Assembly (NCBI GenBank): GCA_046732255.1
Contig: JBKPMR010000049.1
Span: 1-13,529 of the forward strand
Direction: 5' to 3'
Source of the DNA: DATBLE01 sp046732255
GTDB taxonomy: Bacteria; Actinomycetota; Thermoleophilia; Gaiellales; Gaiellaceae
DNA length: 13,529 bases
Part shown: positions 1 to 5,772 of the stretch, one piece after another
Position numbering within the stretch: position 1 is the stretch's first letter
How the letters are laid out: each line of letters begins with the position of its first letter
Position numbers and translations under genes: made by a program
Notes under the pieces: generated by a model
Told to the model about the DNA's origin: nothing
The model's database searches: none
The model's input: the letters and a program-made list of their open reading frames with translations, nothing else

Positions 1-1032
1 AACCGCAACAAGCGCAGCATCTCGCTCGACCTGCGCCACTCGGAGGCGCGCGCCGTCTTCGAGGACCTCGTACGCGGCTCGGACGTCGTCTACTCCAACC
101 TGCGCGGCGACCAGCCGGCGAAGCTGCGGCTGACCTACGACGACCTCAAGGACGTCAACCCGCGAATCGTCTGCTGCTCGCTCTCAGGCTTCGGGATGAC
201 CGGCCGTCGGGCCGCGCAAGGCGGCTACGACTACATGATGCAGGGGCTCGCGGGCTGGATGAGCCTGACCGGCGACCCCGACGGGCCCCCGACGAAGAGC
301 GGCCTCTCGCTGGTCGACCTGTCCGGGGGCTACGCCTCGGCGATCGCCGTGCTGGCCGGCCTCTGGCGTGCGCGACGCGACGGGACGGGCTGCGACTGCG
401 ACGTGTCGCTGCTGGAGACGGCGCAGCACGAGCTGATGTACGTCGGCACCTGGGCGGCCTCGCGCGGCTACGTCCCGCCGCGGCGCCGCAACTCCGCGCA
501 CCCGTCGATCGTCCCGTTCCAGAACTTCGAGACGGCGGACGGGTGGATCGTGGTCGCTTGCCCGAAGGAGAAGTTCTGGGCGCTGCTCTGCGATGCGATC
601 GGGCGTCCCGAGCTTTCCCGCGAGGCTCGCTTCGCGACGTTCGCGGACCGGGATAGAAACAGAGACGAGCTCGAGCCGATCCTGGGAGACATCTTCCGCC
701 GGCGAACGAGCGACGAGTGGCTCGCCGTGCTGGGCGGCGCCGGGGTTCCGTGCGCGCCGGTCAACGACGTCCCCGCCGCCATCGACGAGGCGCGGCTCGT
801 CGAGTACGAGCACCCGAGGCTGGGGACGGTGCGCCAGGTGGCCTCTCCGCTCCGCCTCTCCGGCCCGGAGCCGTCCGTGCGGCCGGCGCCGGCGCGGGGC
901 GAGCACACAGAGCAGATCCTGGTCGAGGTGTGCGGATACGACCCGGCGCGGATTCGCGCGCTGGCCGAAGCGGGGGTGTTCGGAGTCGAGCCGAAAGGAG
1001 ACGTGGGTGCCGAGAGAAGCGCTGCAACCTGA
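1..1032 (+). CDS. CoA-transferase family III (CaiB/BaiF), 5' end cut by window
   Basis: The reading frame is open from the first base to a TGA at 1030-1032, giving 343 residues of a family III CoA-transferase, which moves CoA between carboxylic acids. The fragment opens with NRNKRSISLDL, a signature of the family (formyl-CoA transferase has NANKRSIELD). It continues with a GDQPAKL-like segment, SGFG, and the central VDLSGGYASA segment, whose Asp (fragment residue 106, codon 316-318) aligns with the catalytic Asp169 of formyl-CoA transferase. The later tGxGxxxDVSLLETA-type stretch (DVSLLETAQHE) also fits. By that alignment about 60 N-terminal residues lie upstream of the window, for a normal total near 400. 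The acyl substrate cannot be read from sequence. It is the first visible gene of an operon with RidA and a PuuE-like hydrolase and overlaps RidA by 26 bases. Confidence 0.9.
   Translation, partial: NRNKRSISLDLRHSEARAVFEDLVRGSDVVYSNLRGDQPAKLRLTYDDLKDVNPRIVCCSLSGFGMTGRRAAQGGYDYMMQGLAGWMSLTGDPDGPPTKSGLSLVDLSGGYASAIAVLAGLWRARRDGTGCDCDVSLLETAQHELMYVGTWAASRGYVPPRRRNSAHPSIVPFQNFETADGWIVVACPKEKFWALLCDAIGRPELSREARFATFADRDRNRDELEPILGDIFRRRTSDEWLAVLGGAGVPCAPVNDVPAAIDEARLVEYEHPRLGTVRQVASPLRLSGPEPSVRPAPARGEHTEQILVEVCGYDPARIRALAEAGVFGVEPKGDVGAERSAAT
995..1000 (+). promoter_or_regulatory. Shine-Dalgarno of RidA gene inside upstream gene
   Basis: AAGGAG lies 6 bases before the GTG at 1007, inside the last codons of the CoA-transferase. 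It decides the RidA start, because no other in-frame start codon fits the family N-terminus. Confidence 0.75.
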
Positions 1033-1384
1033 AGGTCTGGCAGTCCCGAAGCCGCCCTACTCGCCCGTCGTCGTGTCGGGCGACACGGTCTACACGGCGG
1101 GCCAGATCGCCAACGACGCGGACGGGAACCTGGTCGAGGGCGGAATCGCGGAGCAGGCGCGGCAGACGCTCGAGAACGTCCGTACGTGCCTGGAGGCGGC
1201 GGGCTGCAGCATGGACGACGTCGTCAAGGTGAACGCGTACCTCGCCGACCTCGGCGACTTTGCGGGCTACAACGGGGTCTACGTCGAGTTCTTCGCACAA
1301 CCCTATCCCGCCCGGACGTCGGTGCAGGCGGGACTTCCGCCGGGCGTGCTGGTCGAGATCGAGGCGGTGGCACGGCGGTCATGA
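1007..1384 (+). CDS. ridA: RidA family (YjgF/YER057c/UK114) imine/enamine deaminase
   Basis: The 125-residue product matches the RidA family along its whole length. RidA proteins are cytosolic trimers that hydrolyse reactive enamines/imines to ketoacids and ammonia; the relative RutC acts on aminoacrylate in pyrimidine breakdown. The N-terminus PEGLAVPKPPYS, the TAGQIA strand, YPARTSVQ (Arg103, the carboxylate-binding arginine) and VEIEAVA (Glu118) are all present, so the active site looks intact. The GTG start at 1007 is chosen because it has an AAGGAG six bases upstream and because the family begins a few residues before PEGLA. The start lies within the CoA-transferase and the stop overlaps the next gene in ATGA, so the three genes are probably co-transcribed and translationally coupled. 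Its place beside a ureide/imide hydrolase suggests clearing of an imine intermediate, which is inference. Confidence 0.92.
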   Translation: MPREALQPEGLAVPKPPYSPVVVSGDTVYTAGQIANDADGNLVEGGIAEQARQTLENVRTCLEAAGCSMDDVVKVNAYLADLGDFAGYNGVYVEFFAQPYPARTSVQAGLPPGVLVEIEAVARRS

Positions 1385-2283
1385 GCGACCGCGATCTCGT
1401 CGGCTACGGCGCGACGCCGCCGGATCCGCGCTGGCCGGACGGCGCGCGGCTCGCGCTCAGCTTCGTGCTCAACTACGAAGAGGGCGGCGAGCGCTCGGTG
1501 CTCGAGGGCGATCCCGAGTCGGAGTCGTACCTGCAGGAGGTCGTCGGCGCGGCACCGTCGGTCGGACGTCGCAACCTGGGCACCGAGTCGATGTTCGAGT
1601 TCGGTAGCAGGGTCGGCTTCTGGCGCGTCCACCGGATCTTCACCGGCCACGGCCTCCCGCTGACCGTGTATGCGGTCGGCCGGGCGATCGAGCAGAACCC
1701 CGCTGCGGCCCGTGCGATGGTCGACGCCGGCTGGGAGGTGGCCAGCCACGGCTGGCGCTGGTTCGACTACGCGGGCCTCTCCGAGGACGAGGAGCGTGAG
1801 CACCTGCGCCTGGCGATCGAGGCGATCGAAAGGGCATGCGGCGTCCGTCCGGTCGGCTGGTACACCGGGCGGAACACGGAGAACACCCGCCGGCTCGTCG
1901 TCGAGGAGGGCGGGTTCCTCTACGACTCGGACGACTATGCGGACGAACTGCCGTACTGGGTCGAGGTCGCCGGCCGCCCGCATCTCGTGATCCCGTACAC
2001 GCTGGACGTGAACGACATGAAGTTCCTGATCCCGAACGGCTTCGCAACCGGCGACGACTTTCTCGCCTACCTGGTCGACACCTTCGACCAACTCTACGAG
2101 GAGGGCGGCCGGATGATGAACGTCGGCCTGCACTGCCGGATCGTCGGCCGGCCGGGCCGGGCGCGGGCGCTCGACCGCTTCCTCGAGCACGTCAGGTCCC
2201 GTCCGGACGTCTGGGTGACGACACGTGCGGAGATCGCCCGCCACTGGCACCGCTACCACCAGCCGGCACAAGACGAGCCTTAG
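1381..2283 (+). CDS. puuE: PuuE-type allantoinase / cyclic-imide hydrolase (polysaccharide-deacetylase fold)
   Basis: The 300-residue product is closely similar to PuuE, the allantoinase with a NodB-like fold that is unrelated to classical AllB. Hallmarks are RDLVGYG near the N-terminus, FVLNYEEGGE (residues 28-37) where ordinary deacetylases have a metal-binding TFDDG, GSRVGFWRVHR (75-85), ASHGWRWFDY (121-130), GWYTGRNTENTRRLV (159-173), YDSDDYADELPYW, PYTLDVND and VGLHCRIVGRPGR (248-260). Length is normal. Established activity in the family is opening of the allantoin hydantoin ring. From memory, the maleimide/cyclic imide hydrolase of Pseudomonas putida also belongs to this family, so either ring type is possible. 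It starts in the ATGA that ends RidA and ends tail to tail with vapC, sharing 4 bases. Confidence 0.85.
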   Translation: MSDRDLVGYGATPPDPRWPDGARLALSFVLNYEEGGERSVLEGDPESESYLQEVVGAAPSVGRRNLGTESMFEFGSRVGFWRVHRIFTGHGLPLTVYAVGRAIEQNPAAARAMVDAGWEVASHGWRWFDYAGLSEDEEREHLRLAIEAIERACGVRPVGWYTGRNTENTRRLVVEEGGFLYDSDDYADELPYWVEVAGRPHLVIPYTLDVNDMKFLIPNGFATGDDFLAYLVDTFDQLYEEGGRMMNVGLHCRIVGRPGRARALDRFLEHVRSRPDVWVTTRAEIARHWHRYHQPAQDEP

Positions 2284-2642
2284 CGGGCCAGGGGCACGAG
2301 CTTCGAGCGGCGAAGGCCGCGGTCTCGTGTCACCAGAGGTGCGCCGTGCACCACGCTCGTCGCGGCGATCAGCTCGTCGGCGGGATCGCCCTGAACGTCG
2401 AGTCGCGTGCTCGTCACGGCGATCCGACGGCTCAGCGGCCAGACCTGGACGCTGGACAGCGCACGGACGACACTCGAGTCCTCGAGGTCGACATCGATCC
2501 GGCCGAGCTGCGTGAGCTTGGCGATCTCCCACAGCACAATGGCCGAGATGCCCCAGCGGTCGCGCTCGAGCAGCCGCCGCTCCGATGCGGTCAGCTGGCC
2601 GGCAAGGGCGAACACGAAGACGTGCGTGTCAAGGTTGAGCAT
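2280..2642 (-). CDS. vapC: VapC-type PIN-domain ribonuclease toxin
   Basis: The 120-residue product is a PIN-domain protein of the kind paired with Phd/YefM antitoxins. It opens LNLDTHVFVFAL, matching the LLDTHxxxW start of that group. The expected acidic metal ligands are visible: Asp5, Glu39 in LWEIAKL, Asp89 in the DPADELIAATS motif and Asp107 in TRDRGL. Such proteins are Mg-dependent endoribonucleases that cleave tRNA, rRNA or mRNA when free of antitoxin. Its ATG lies 14 bases inside the antitoxin gene, so the pair is translationally coupled. The TAG stop overlaps the convergent PuuE-like gene by 4 bases. It looks complete and functional; the RNA target cannot be predicted. Confidence 0.9.
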   Translation of the reverse strand: MLNLDTHVFVFALAGQLTASERRLLERDRWGISAIVLWEIAKLTQLGRIDVDLEDSSVVRALSSVQVWPLSRRIAVTSTRLDVQGDPADELIAATSVVHGAPLVTRDRGLRRSKLVPLAR

Positions 2643-2853
2643 CCCAGGCGGCGTCGGTCGACAGGATGTCGCCCTTGATCGCCAGCTTGCCCGCCAGGGC
2701 GCCGATCAGCGCGCTCGACTCGGCGCGGATCGGGATCAGCTTCGCGACGGGCTTGCCACGCTTTGTGATCACCAGGCCTTCCTCGTCGACCTCGTCGAGG
2801 ATCGACAAGCAGTGCTCCTTAAACTCGGCTGCTCCGATCTCCTTCATAGTCAT
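2629..2853 (-). CDS. vapB: Phd/YefM-type (VapB-position) antitoxin
   Basis: The 74-residue product has the Phd/YefM DNA-binding fold at its N-terminus: KEIGAAEFKEHCLSILDEV, then LVITKRGKPVAKLIPI. A C-terminal tail with GDILSTDAAWDAQP is typical of the segment that wraps the partner PIN toxin. The family binds and neutralises the toxin and represses its own promoter. Two start codons are possible, ATG at 2853-2851 and ATG at 2847-2845. The second gives the usual family N-terminus MKEIxAxEFK and sits about 9 bases from a -10-like box, which would suit a leaderless transcript; no good Shine-Dalgarno precedes the first. It is the first gene of the vapBC operon and overlaps vapC by 14 bases. Confidence 0.9.
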   Translation of the reverse strand: MTMKEIGAAEFKEHCLSILDEVDEEGLVITKRGKPVAKLIPIRAESSALIGALAGKLAIKGDILSTDAAWDAQP

Positions 2854-2856
2854 CGG

Positions 2857-2865
2857 ATACTACCA
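2857..2865 (-). promoter_or_regulatory. Candidate extended -10 promoter of vapBC
   Basis: On the minus strand the bases read TGGTAGTAT, a TGn extension followed by TAGTAT, immediately upstream of the antitoxin start codons. No clear -35 box is visible. An autoregulatory operator would be expected here, but no convincing palindrome was identified. Confidence 0.4.
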
Positions 2866-2924
2866 GTCATCTCAAATGACCACTTAGCCATGCTCTGCCG
2901 CGTGCACCGGGCACGTCGACGGCA

Positions 2925-2930
2925 TAGACT
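2925..2930 (+). promoter_or_regulatory. Candidate -10 box for the NTF2-like gene
   Basis: TAGACT matches the -10 form seen before other genes in this window. Transcription from it would give a leader of roughly 30 bases carrying the AGGAGG at 2960-2965. The whole 2854-2969 gap serves two divergent transcripts. No clear -35 was found. Confidence 0.45.
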
Positions 2931-2959
2931 CGCGCCCTGGAAGTCTGACATTCGAGCCG

Positions 2960-2965
2960 AGGAGG
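2960..2965 (+). promoter_or_regulatory. Shine-Dalgarno fixing a GTG start
   Basis: AGGAGG lies 4 bases before the GTG at 2970, slightly closer than usual. It supports this GTG as the start of the NTF2-like gene. Confidence 0.7.
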
Positions 2966-2969
2966 CATC

Positions 2970-3371
2970 GTGGCCACCCAGACACAGCCGCTGACCCGCG
3001 ACCAGCTCGCCGCTCTGCCCGACAGCTACTTCAAGGCGGTCGACGCGAAGGACGTGGACGCGATCCTCTCCCACTTCGCCGACGACGCCACGCTGACGGT
3101 GCAGACCGACCACGCCGTCTTCTCCGGCGCCGACGAGATCCGCCGCATGTTCACCGACTTCTGCGCCAACTCGGTCTCGATCTTCCACGAGATCAAGAAC
3201 ATCGTCGTCGAGCCAGAAGCGGGAAAGATCGCGACCGAGCAGAGCTACATCGGCGAGCTCACGGACGGGACGAAGAACGACATGCACAACTGCAACTTCT
3301 TCGACATCGACGCGAACGGGAAGTTCAGCCGCGTGATCATCTGGATGGCGGGGTCGAACCCGCTGAAGTAG
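2970..3371 (+). CDS. NTF2/SnoaL-like small protein, function unknown
   Basis: The 133-residue product has the layout of the NTF2/SnoaL cone-shaped fold: an N-terminal helix (TRDQLAALPDSYFKAVDAKD), the YFxAVDxxDxDAILxxFADDATL pattern shared by many SnoaL-like proteins, a second helix (SGADEIRRMFTDFC), then beta strands ending FSRVIIWMAGSNPLK. The fold is used by isomerases, dehydratases, hydrolases and binding proteins, and the function here cannot be named. No signal peptide or membrane segment is seen. It has its own likely promoter and ends 4 bases from the stop of the convergent alpha/beta hydrolase, so the two transcripts meet there with no visible terminator between them. Confidence 0.8.
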   Translation: MATQTQPLTRDQLAALPDSYFKAVDAKDVDAILSHFADDATLTVQTDHAVFSGADEIRRMFTDFCANSVSIFHEIKNIVVEPEAGKIATEQSYIGELTDGTKNDMHNCNFFDIDANGKFSRVIIWMAGSNPLK

Positions 3372-3375
3372 GCGA

Positions 3376-4209
3376 TTACGCCGAGGCGAGCGCGCGGTCG
3401 AAGAAGCCGCCGACGATGCGGATCGCGTCCTGCGGGCACTCGACCAGGTCGGCATGGCCGATGTCGGGGAACTCGACCAGCTCGACGTGCTCGTTCAGCT
3501 CCGCCATCCGCCGTGCACCGAGGCCGCTCGGGGCCAGGTCCGGCGGGCAGAGGATGTCGTGAGTGCCGTTCGTCATCAACAACGGCCGCGCGATCTGCGG
3601 CACGAGCGGCGAGAGATCCATGTTCTCCATCGCCAGGCAGGCCTGGCGCACCGTGTTCGGGTCGTTGAGGCCGACGATCTCGCGGACGAGCTGGAAGATG
3701 TTCTCGCCCTCGGGGCTCTCCATGAAGGCGGCGCCAACCGCCTGCGTCGTCACGTGGTCGGAGAACTCGTCCCACGCCATCTCCTCGGCCATCCGCCGCC
3801 AGACGCGGAACACGGTCCGCCGGTAGAGGTCGGCCTTTGCAAAGGCGACGTCGGCGCAGGCGGCGATCGTCCGCTCCGGGTACCGGGCGGTGAAGGCGAT
3901 CGCGATCATCCCGCCCATCGACGTACCGTGGACGAGGACGCGGTCGAGGCCGACGGCGTCGAGCAGGGCCGCCCCGTCCGCCGCCCAGCCTTCGATCGTG
4001 TACGTCTCGCGCGGGCACGAAGACGCGCCGTAGCCGCGCGCGTCGAACGAGAGGAGACGGAAGCCCCGGTCGCGGAAGCCGTCGTTGACGAGGCCGAAGT
4101 TGTGCCGCCCGAACAGGCCGCCGCCGAACTGGAGGACGGTCGGGCCGTCCTCCGGCCCCGTCAGCTCGTAGTAGAGCCGGGCACCTTCGCCGATCTCGGC
4201 GAACGCCAC
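3376..4209 (-). CDS. Alpha/beta-hydrolase fold hydrolase
   Basis: The 277-residue product is a complete alpha/beta hydrolase. The nucleophile elbow is GTSMGG with Ser97, the acid is Asp218 in TNGTHDILCPP, and the histidine is His252 in FPDIGHADLVE. An oxyanion-type loop, FGGGLFG, is at residues 28-34 and DARGYGAS at 56-63. A helical cap runs from roughly 120 to 200. The GTG start at 4209 is forced: the upstream in-frame codon is the stop of the FmdB-like gene, 9 bases away, and no better start lies between. No strong ribosome site precedes it, so translation may depend on reinitiation after FmdB. Substrate is unknown. RutD (pyrimidine breakdown) and NicD (N-formylmaleamate deformylase) share this fold and would fit the neighbourhood, but the sequence does not single out either. 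Confidence 0.85.
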   Translation of the reverse strand: MAFAEIGEGARLYYELTGPEDGPTVLQFGGGLFGRHNFGLVNDGFRDRGFRLLSFDARGYGASSCPRETYTIEGWAADGAALLDAVGLDRVLVHGTSMGGMIAIAFTARYPERTIAACADVAFAKADLYRRTVFRVWRRMAEEMAWDEFSDHVTTQAVGAAFMESPEGENIFQLVREIVGLNDPNTVRQACLAMENMDLSPLVPQIARPLLMTNGTHDILCPPDLAPSGLGARRMAELNEHVELVEFPDIGHADLVECPQDAIRIVGGFFDRALASA

Positions 4210-4218
4210 GTCAGGGCA

Positions 4219-4410
4219 CTAGTCCCAGGAACGGCCGACGCGGTCCCAGGCGACGTCGCTCGGCAGCCACTCGGTGTTGATCCGCGAGAATAGGCGGGTG
4301 ACCTTCGTGCTCCCGCACTTCGGACACGGCGGCGCCGGTTTCGTCGAGAGGGAGAGGAACTCCTCGAACTGCTCGTCACAGCCGTCGCAGCGGTACTCGT
4401 AGACGGGCAT
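4219..4410 (-). CDS. FmdB-family zinc-ribbon protein
   Basis: The 63-residue product begins MPVYEYRCDGCDEQFEEF, the near-invariant start of the FmdB family. It carries two CxxC knuckles (Cys8/Cys11 and Cys29/Cys32) that should bind one zinc. The family takes its name from a gene beside a formamidase, where a regulatory role was proposed, so its place beside an amidase operon is suggestive. The C-terminal tail (INTEWLPSDVAWDRVGRSWD) looks like a short extension. The start is certain from the family N-terminus. Its start codon shares two bases with the start of the divergent small gene. It is followed after 9 bases by the alpha/beta hydrolase, so the two probably form an operon. Confidence 0.88.
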   Translation of the reverse strand: MPVYEYRCDGCDEQFEEFLSLSTKPAPPCPKCGSTKVTRLFSRINTEWLPSDVAWDRVGRSWD

Positions 4411-4573
4411 GGAGTCCGAGTCTAGCCCGGTCGAGCGCCTGCGGGAAGCCGCCGCCGCCCAGGGTGTCCACCCGACCGAGGACGACCTCGAGGGCGTGCG
4501 CGGTTTCCTGGATCTGATCCTGCCGGCGCTCGCGGAGATCGAGGAGCGGCTCCCGCCCGAGGCGGCGCCGTGA
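4409..4573 (+). CDS. Small GatC/AtzG-like candidate partner of the amidase
   Basis: This is a 54-residue product whose two predicted helices are split by a PTEDD turn. The pattern (hydrophobic helix, Gly-Val, acidic turn, helix ending in LPPEAAP) resembles the very small subunits that pair with amidase-signature enzymes, such as GatC and the AtzG/DUF4089 type. That assignment rests on length, layout and context rather than a diagnostic residue. An in-frame TAG at 4400 makes the ATG at 4409 the only reasonable start. It ends in a GTGA overlap with the amidase, typical of genes for interacting subunits. Its start codon shares CATG with the divergent FmdB gene. No ribosome site or clear promoter is visible upstream, so how it is started is unclear. 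Confidence 0.62.
   Translation: MESESSPVERLREAAAAQGVHPTEDDLEGVRGFLDLILPALAEIEERLPPEAAP
4419..4424 (-). promoter_or_regulatory. Candidate -10 box giving a leaderless FmdB transcript
   Basis: On the minus strand TAGACT stands 8 bases before the FmdB start codon. Transcription would therefore begin at or next to the A of the ATG. The gene has no Shine-Dalgarno, which agrees with leaderless initiation. The box lies inside the first codons of the divergent gene. Confidence 0.5.
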
Positions 4574-5760
4574 CCCTCGATCCCTATAACGCGTTCCTCT
4601 ACCGGGAGGAGCATGATTGCGACTGGCGGGTCGGCGTGAAGGACGTGATCGACGTCGCCGGGATGCCGACGACGGCGGCTTCGAGGATCCTCGACTACGT
4701 GCCCGAGCGCGACGCCGAGTGCGTCGCGCGGCTCCGGGCGGCCGGCGCGACGATCGTCGGCAAGCTGAACACGCACGAGTTCGCGCTCGGTGCGCTGACG
4801 AACAGCCCTCACTTCGGCCCGGCCCGGAACCCGTGGGATCTCGAGCGGACGACCGGAGGCTCGAGCGGCGGCAGCGGCGCAGCCGTCGCCGCCGGACTCG
4901 TCGACCAGGCGTTGGGGACCGACACGGCAGGCTCCGTCCGGATTCCGGCCGCGTTCTGCGGGGTCACCGGTCACCGCCCGTCCTCAGGCCTCGTCCCGAG
5001 TGAGGGAGTCGTCCCCACCGCCTGGACCCTCGACTCGGTCGGCCCCCTTGCGCGAACCGCCGAGGAGTGCCGCCGTGCGGTCGAGATCATGTCCGGACGC
5101 TCCCTCGAGTCGAGGGTGGCCGTGCAGCGGATCGGTGTCGTCACCAGGCTGTTCGAGCAGGCGGATCCCGAGGTCGCCGCCGTCTGCGAGGAAGCCTGCC
5201 GCGCGCTGCCGGGCAGCCACGAGCCCGTCGACCTCCCGCTTCACGACGAGATCGCGACGATCACCCAGCTGGTGATGCTCCCGGAGGCGGCCGCCGTTCA
5301 CCTCGGCTGGCTCCGGAGCCGGCTCGCGGACTACGGGCCCGATGTCCGTGCACGCCTGCTCGCCGGGCTGCTCCTGCCGTCGACCGCCCACGTCACGGGC
5401 CTTCGGGCCAGGCAATGGGTGCGCTCTCTGTGGGCGCGCGAGCTCGGCGCTTTCGACCTGCTCGTGGCGCCGGCGATGCCGATCGTCGCGCCGCGCCTGG
5501 ACGCGATCCCCTCCGACTACCGGCTGCTGATCATGCCGTACAACTCGCCGGCCTCGCTCCTCGGGCTCCCGGTCACTGTCGTGCCCTGTGGCTTCGTCGA
5601 CGGCCTCCCGGTCGGGCTGTCGCTCATGGGCCGCCTCGGCGAGGACGGCCTCACGCTGCAGGTTGCTCAGGAGTACCAGCGGGCAACCGACTGGCACGAA
5701 CGAACTCCGGTTGACGCCGCTTCCGGCGAGGTTTTGTATACAACCGACACGGCCGAGTAG
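4570..5760 (+). CDS. Amidase-signature family amidohydrolase, short N-terminus
   Basis: The 396-residue product carries the full Ser-cisSer-Lys machinery of amidase-signature enzymes: Lys24 in VGVKDVIDVAG, the TTGGSSGGSGAAVAAG block with cis-Ser98, and nucleophile Ser122 in GTDTAGSVRIPA. The 24-residue spacing between the serines agrees with fatty acid amide hydrolase. Compared with family members of about 450-490 residues, where the lysine lies near residue 60-80, the N-terminal helical segment is missing; the protein starts almost at the NAFLY stretch that usually precedes the core. It starts with a GTG overlapping the small candidate subunit by 4 bases. Chemistry would be hydrolysis of a C-N amide bond in the cytosol. 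A half-amide, carboxybiuret-type compound or N-carbamoyl compound is plausible from context. Its last codons contain a perfect AT-rich palindrome, listed separately. Confidence 0.9.
   Translation: MTLDPYNAFLYREEHDCDWRVGVKDVIDVAGMPTTAASRILDYVPERDAECVARLRAAGATIVGKLNTHEFALGALTNSPHFGPARNPWDLERTTGGSSGGSGAAVAAGLVDQALGTDTAGSVRIPAAFCGVTGHRPSSGLVPSEGVVPTAWTLDSVGPLARTAEECRRAVEIMSGRSLESRVAVQRIGVVTRLFEQADPEVAAVCEEACRALPGSHEPVDLPLHDEIATITQLVMLPEAAAVHLGWLRSRLADYGPDVRARLLAGLLLPSTAHVTGLRARQWVRSLWARELGAFDLLVAPAMPIVAPRLDAIPSDYRLLIMPYNSPASLLGLPVTVVPCGFVDGLPVGLSLMGRLGEDGLTLQVAQEYQRATDWHERTPVDAASGEVLYTTDTAE
5711..5740 (+). promoter_or_regulatory. Possible internal promoter ahead of the hydantoinase gene
   Basis: TTGACG at 5711-5716 resembles a -35 box. 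It is followed 17-18 bases later by the AT-rich TTGTATA, within the end of the amidase gene and about 35 bases before the hydantoinase start. The -10 match is weak, so this is tentative. Confidence 0.3.
5734..5743. promoter_or_regulatory. Perfect 10-base palindrome, candidate operator
   Basis: TTGTATACAA is identical to its reverse complement and stands out in GC-rich coding sequence. It forces the uncommon TTG and ACA codons near the amidase C-terminus. Its form (TTGT-AT-ACAA) resembles half-sites bound by GntR-family regulators. It overlaps the possible -10 region and lies 29 bases before the hydantoinase start, where a repressor would block transcription of the downstream genes. Confidence 0.42.
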
Positions 5761-5772
5761 AAGGGAGACCGC

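Noticed and set aside
4161..4573. Idea that the small 54-residue frame and the amidase are one gene broken by a frameshift
   Set aside because: The small product does not resemble the usual amidase N-terminus, and the GTGA overlap is a normal coupled junction like others in this window.
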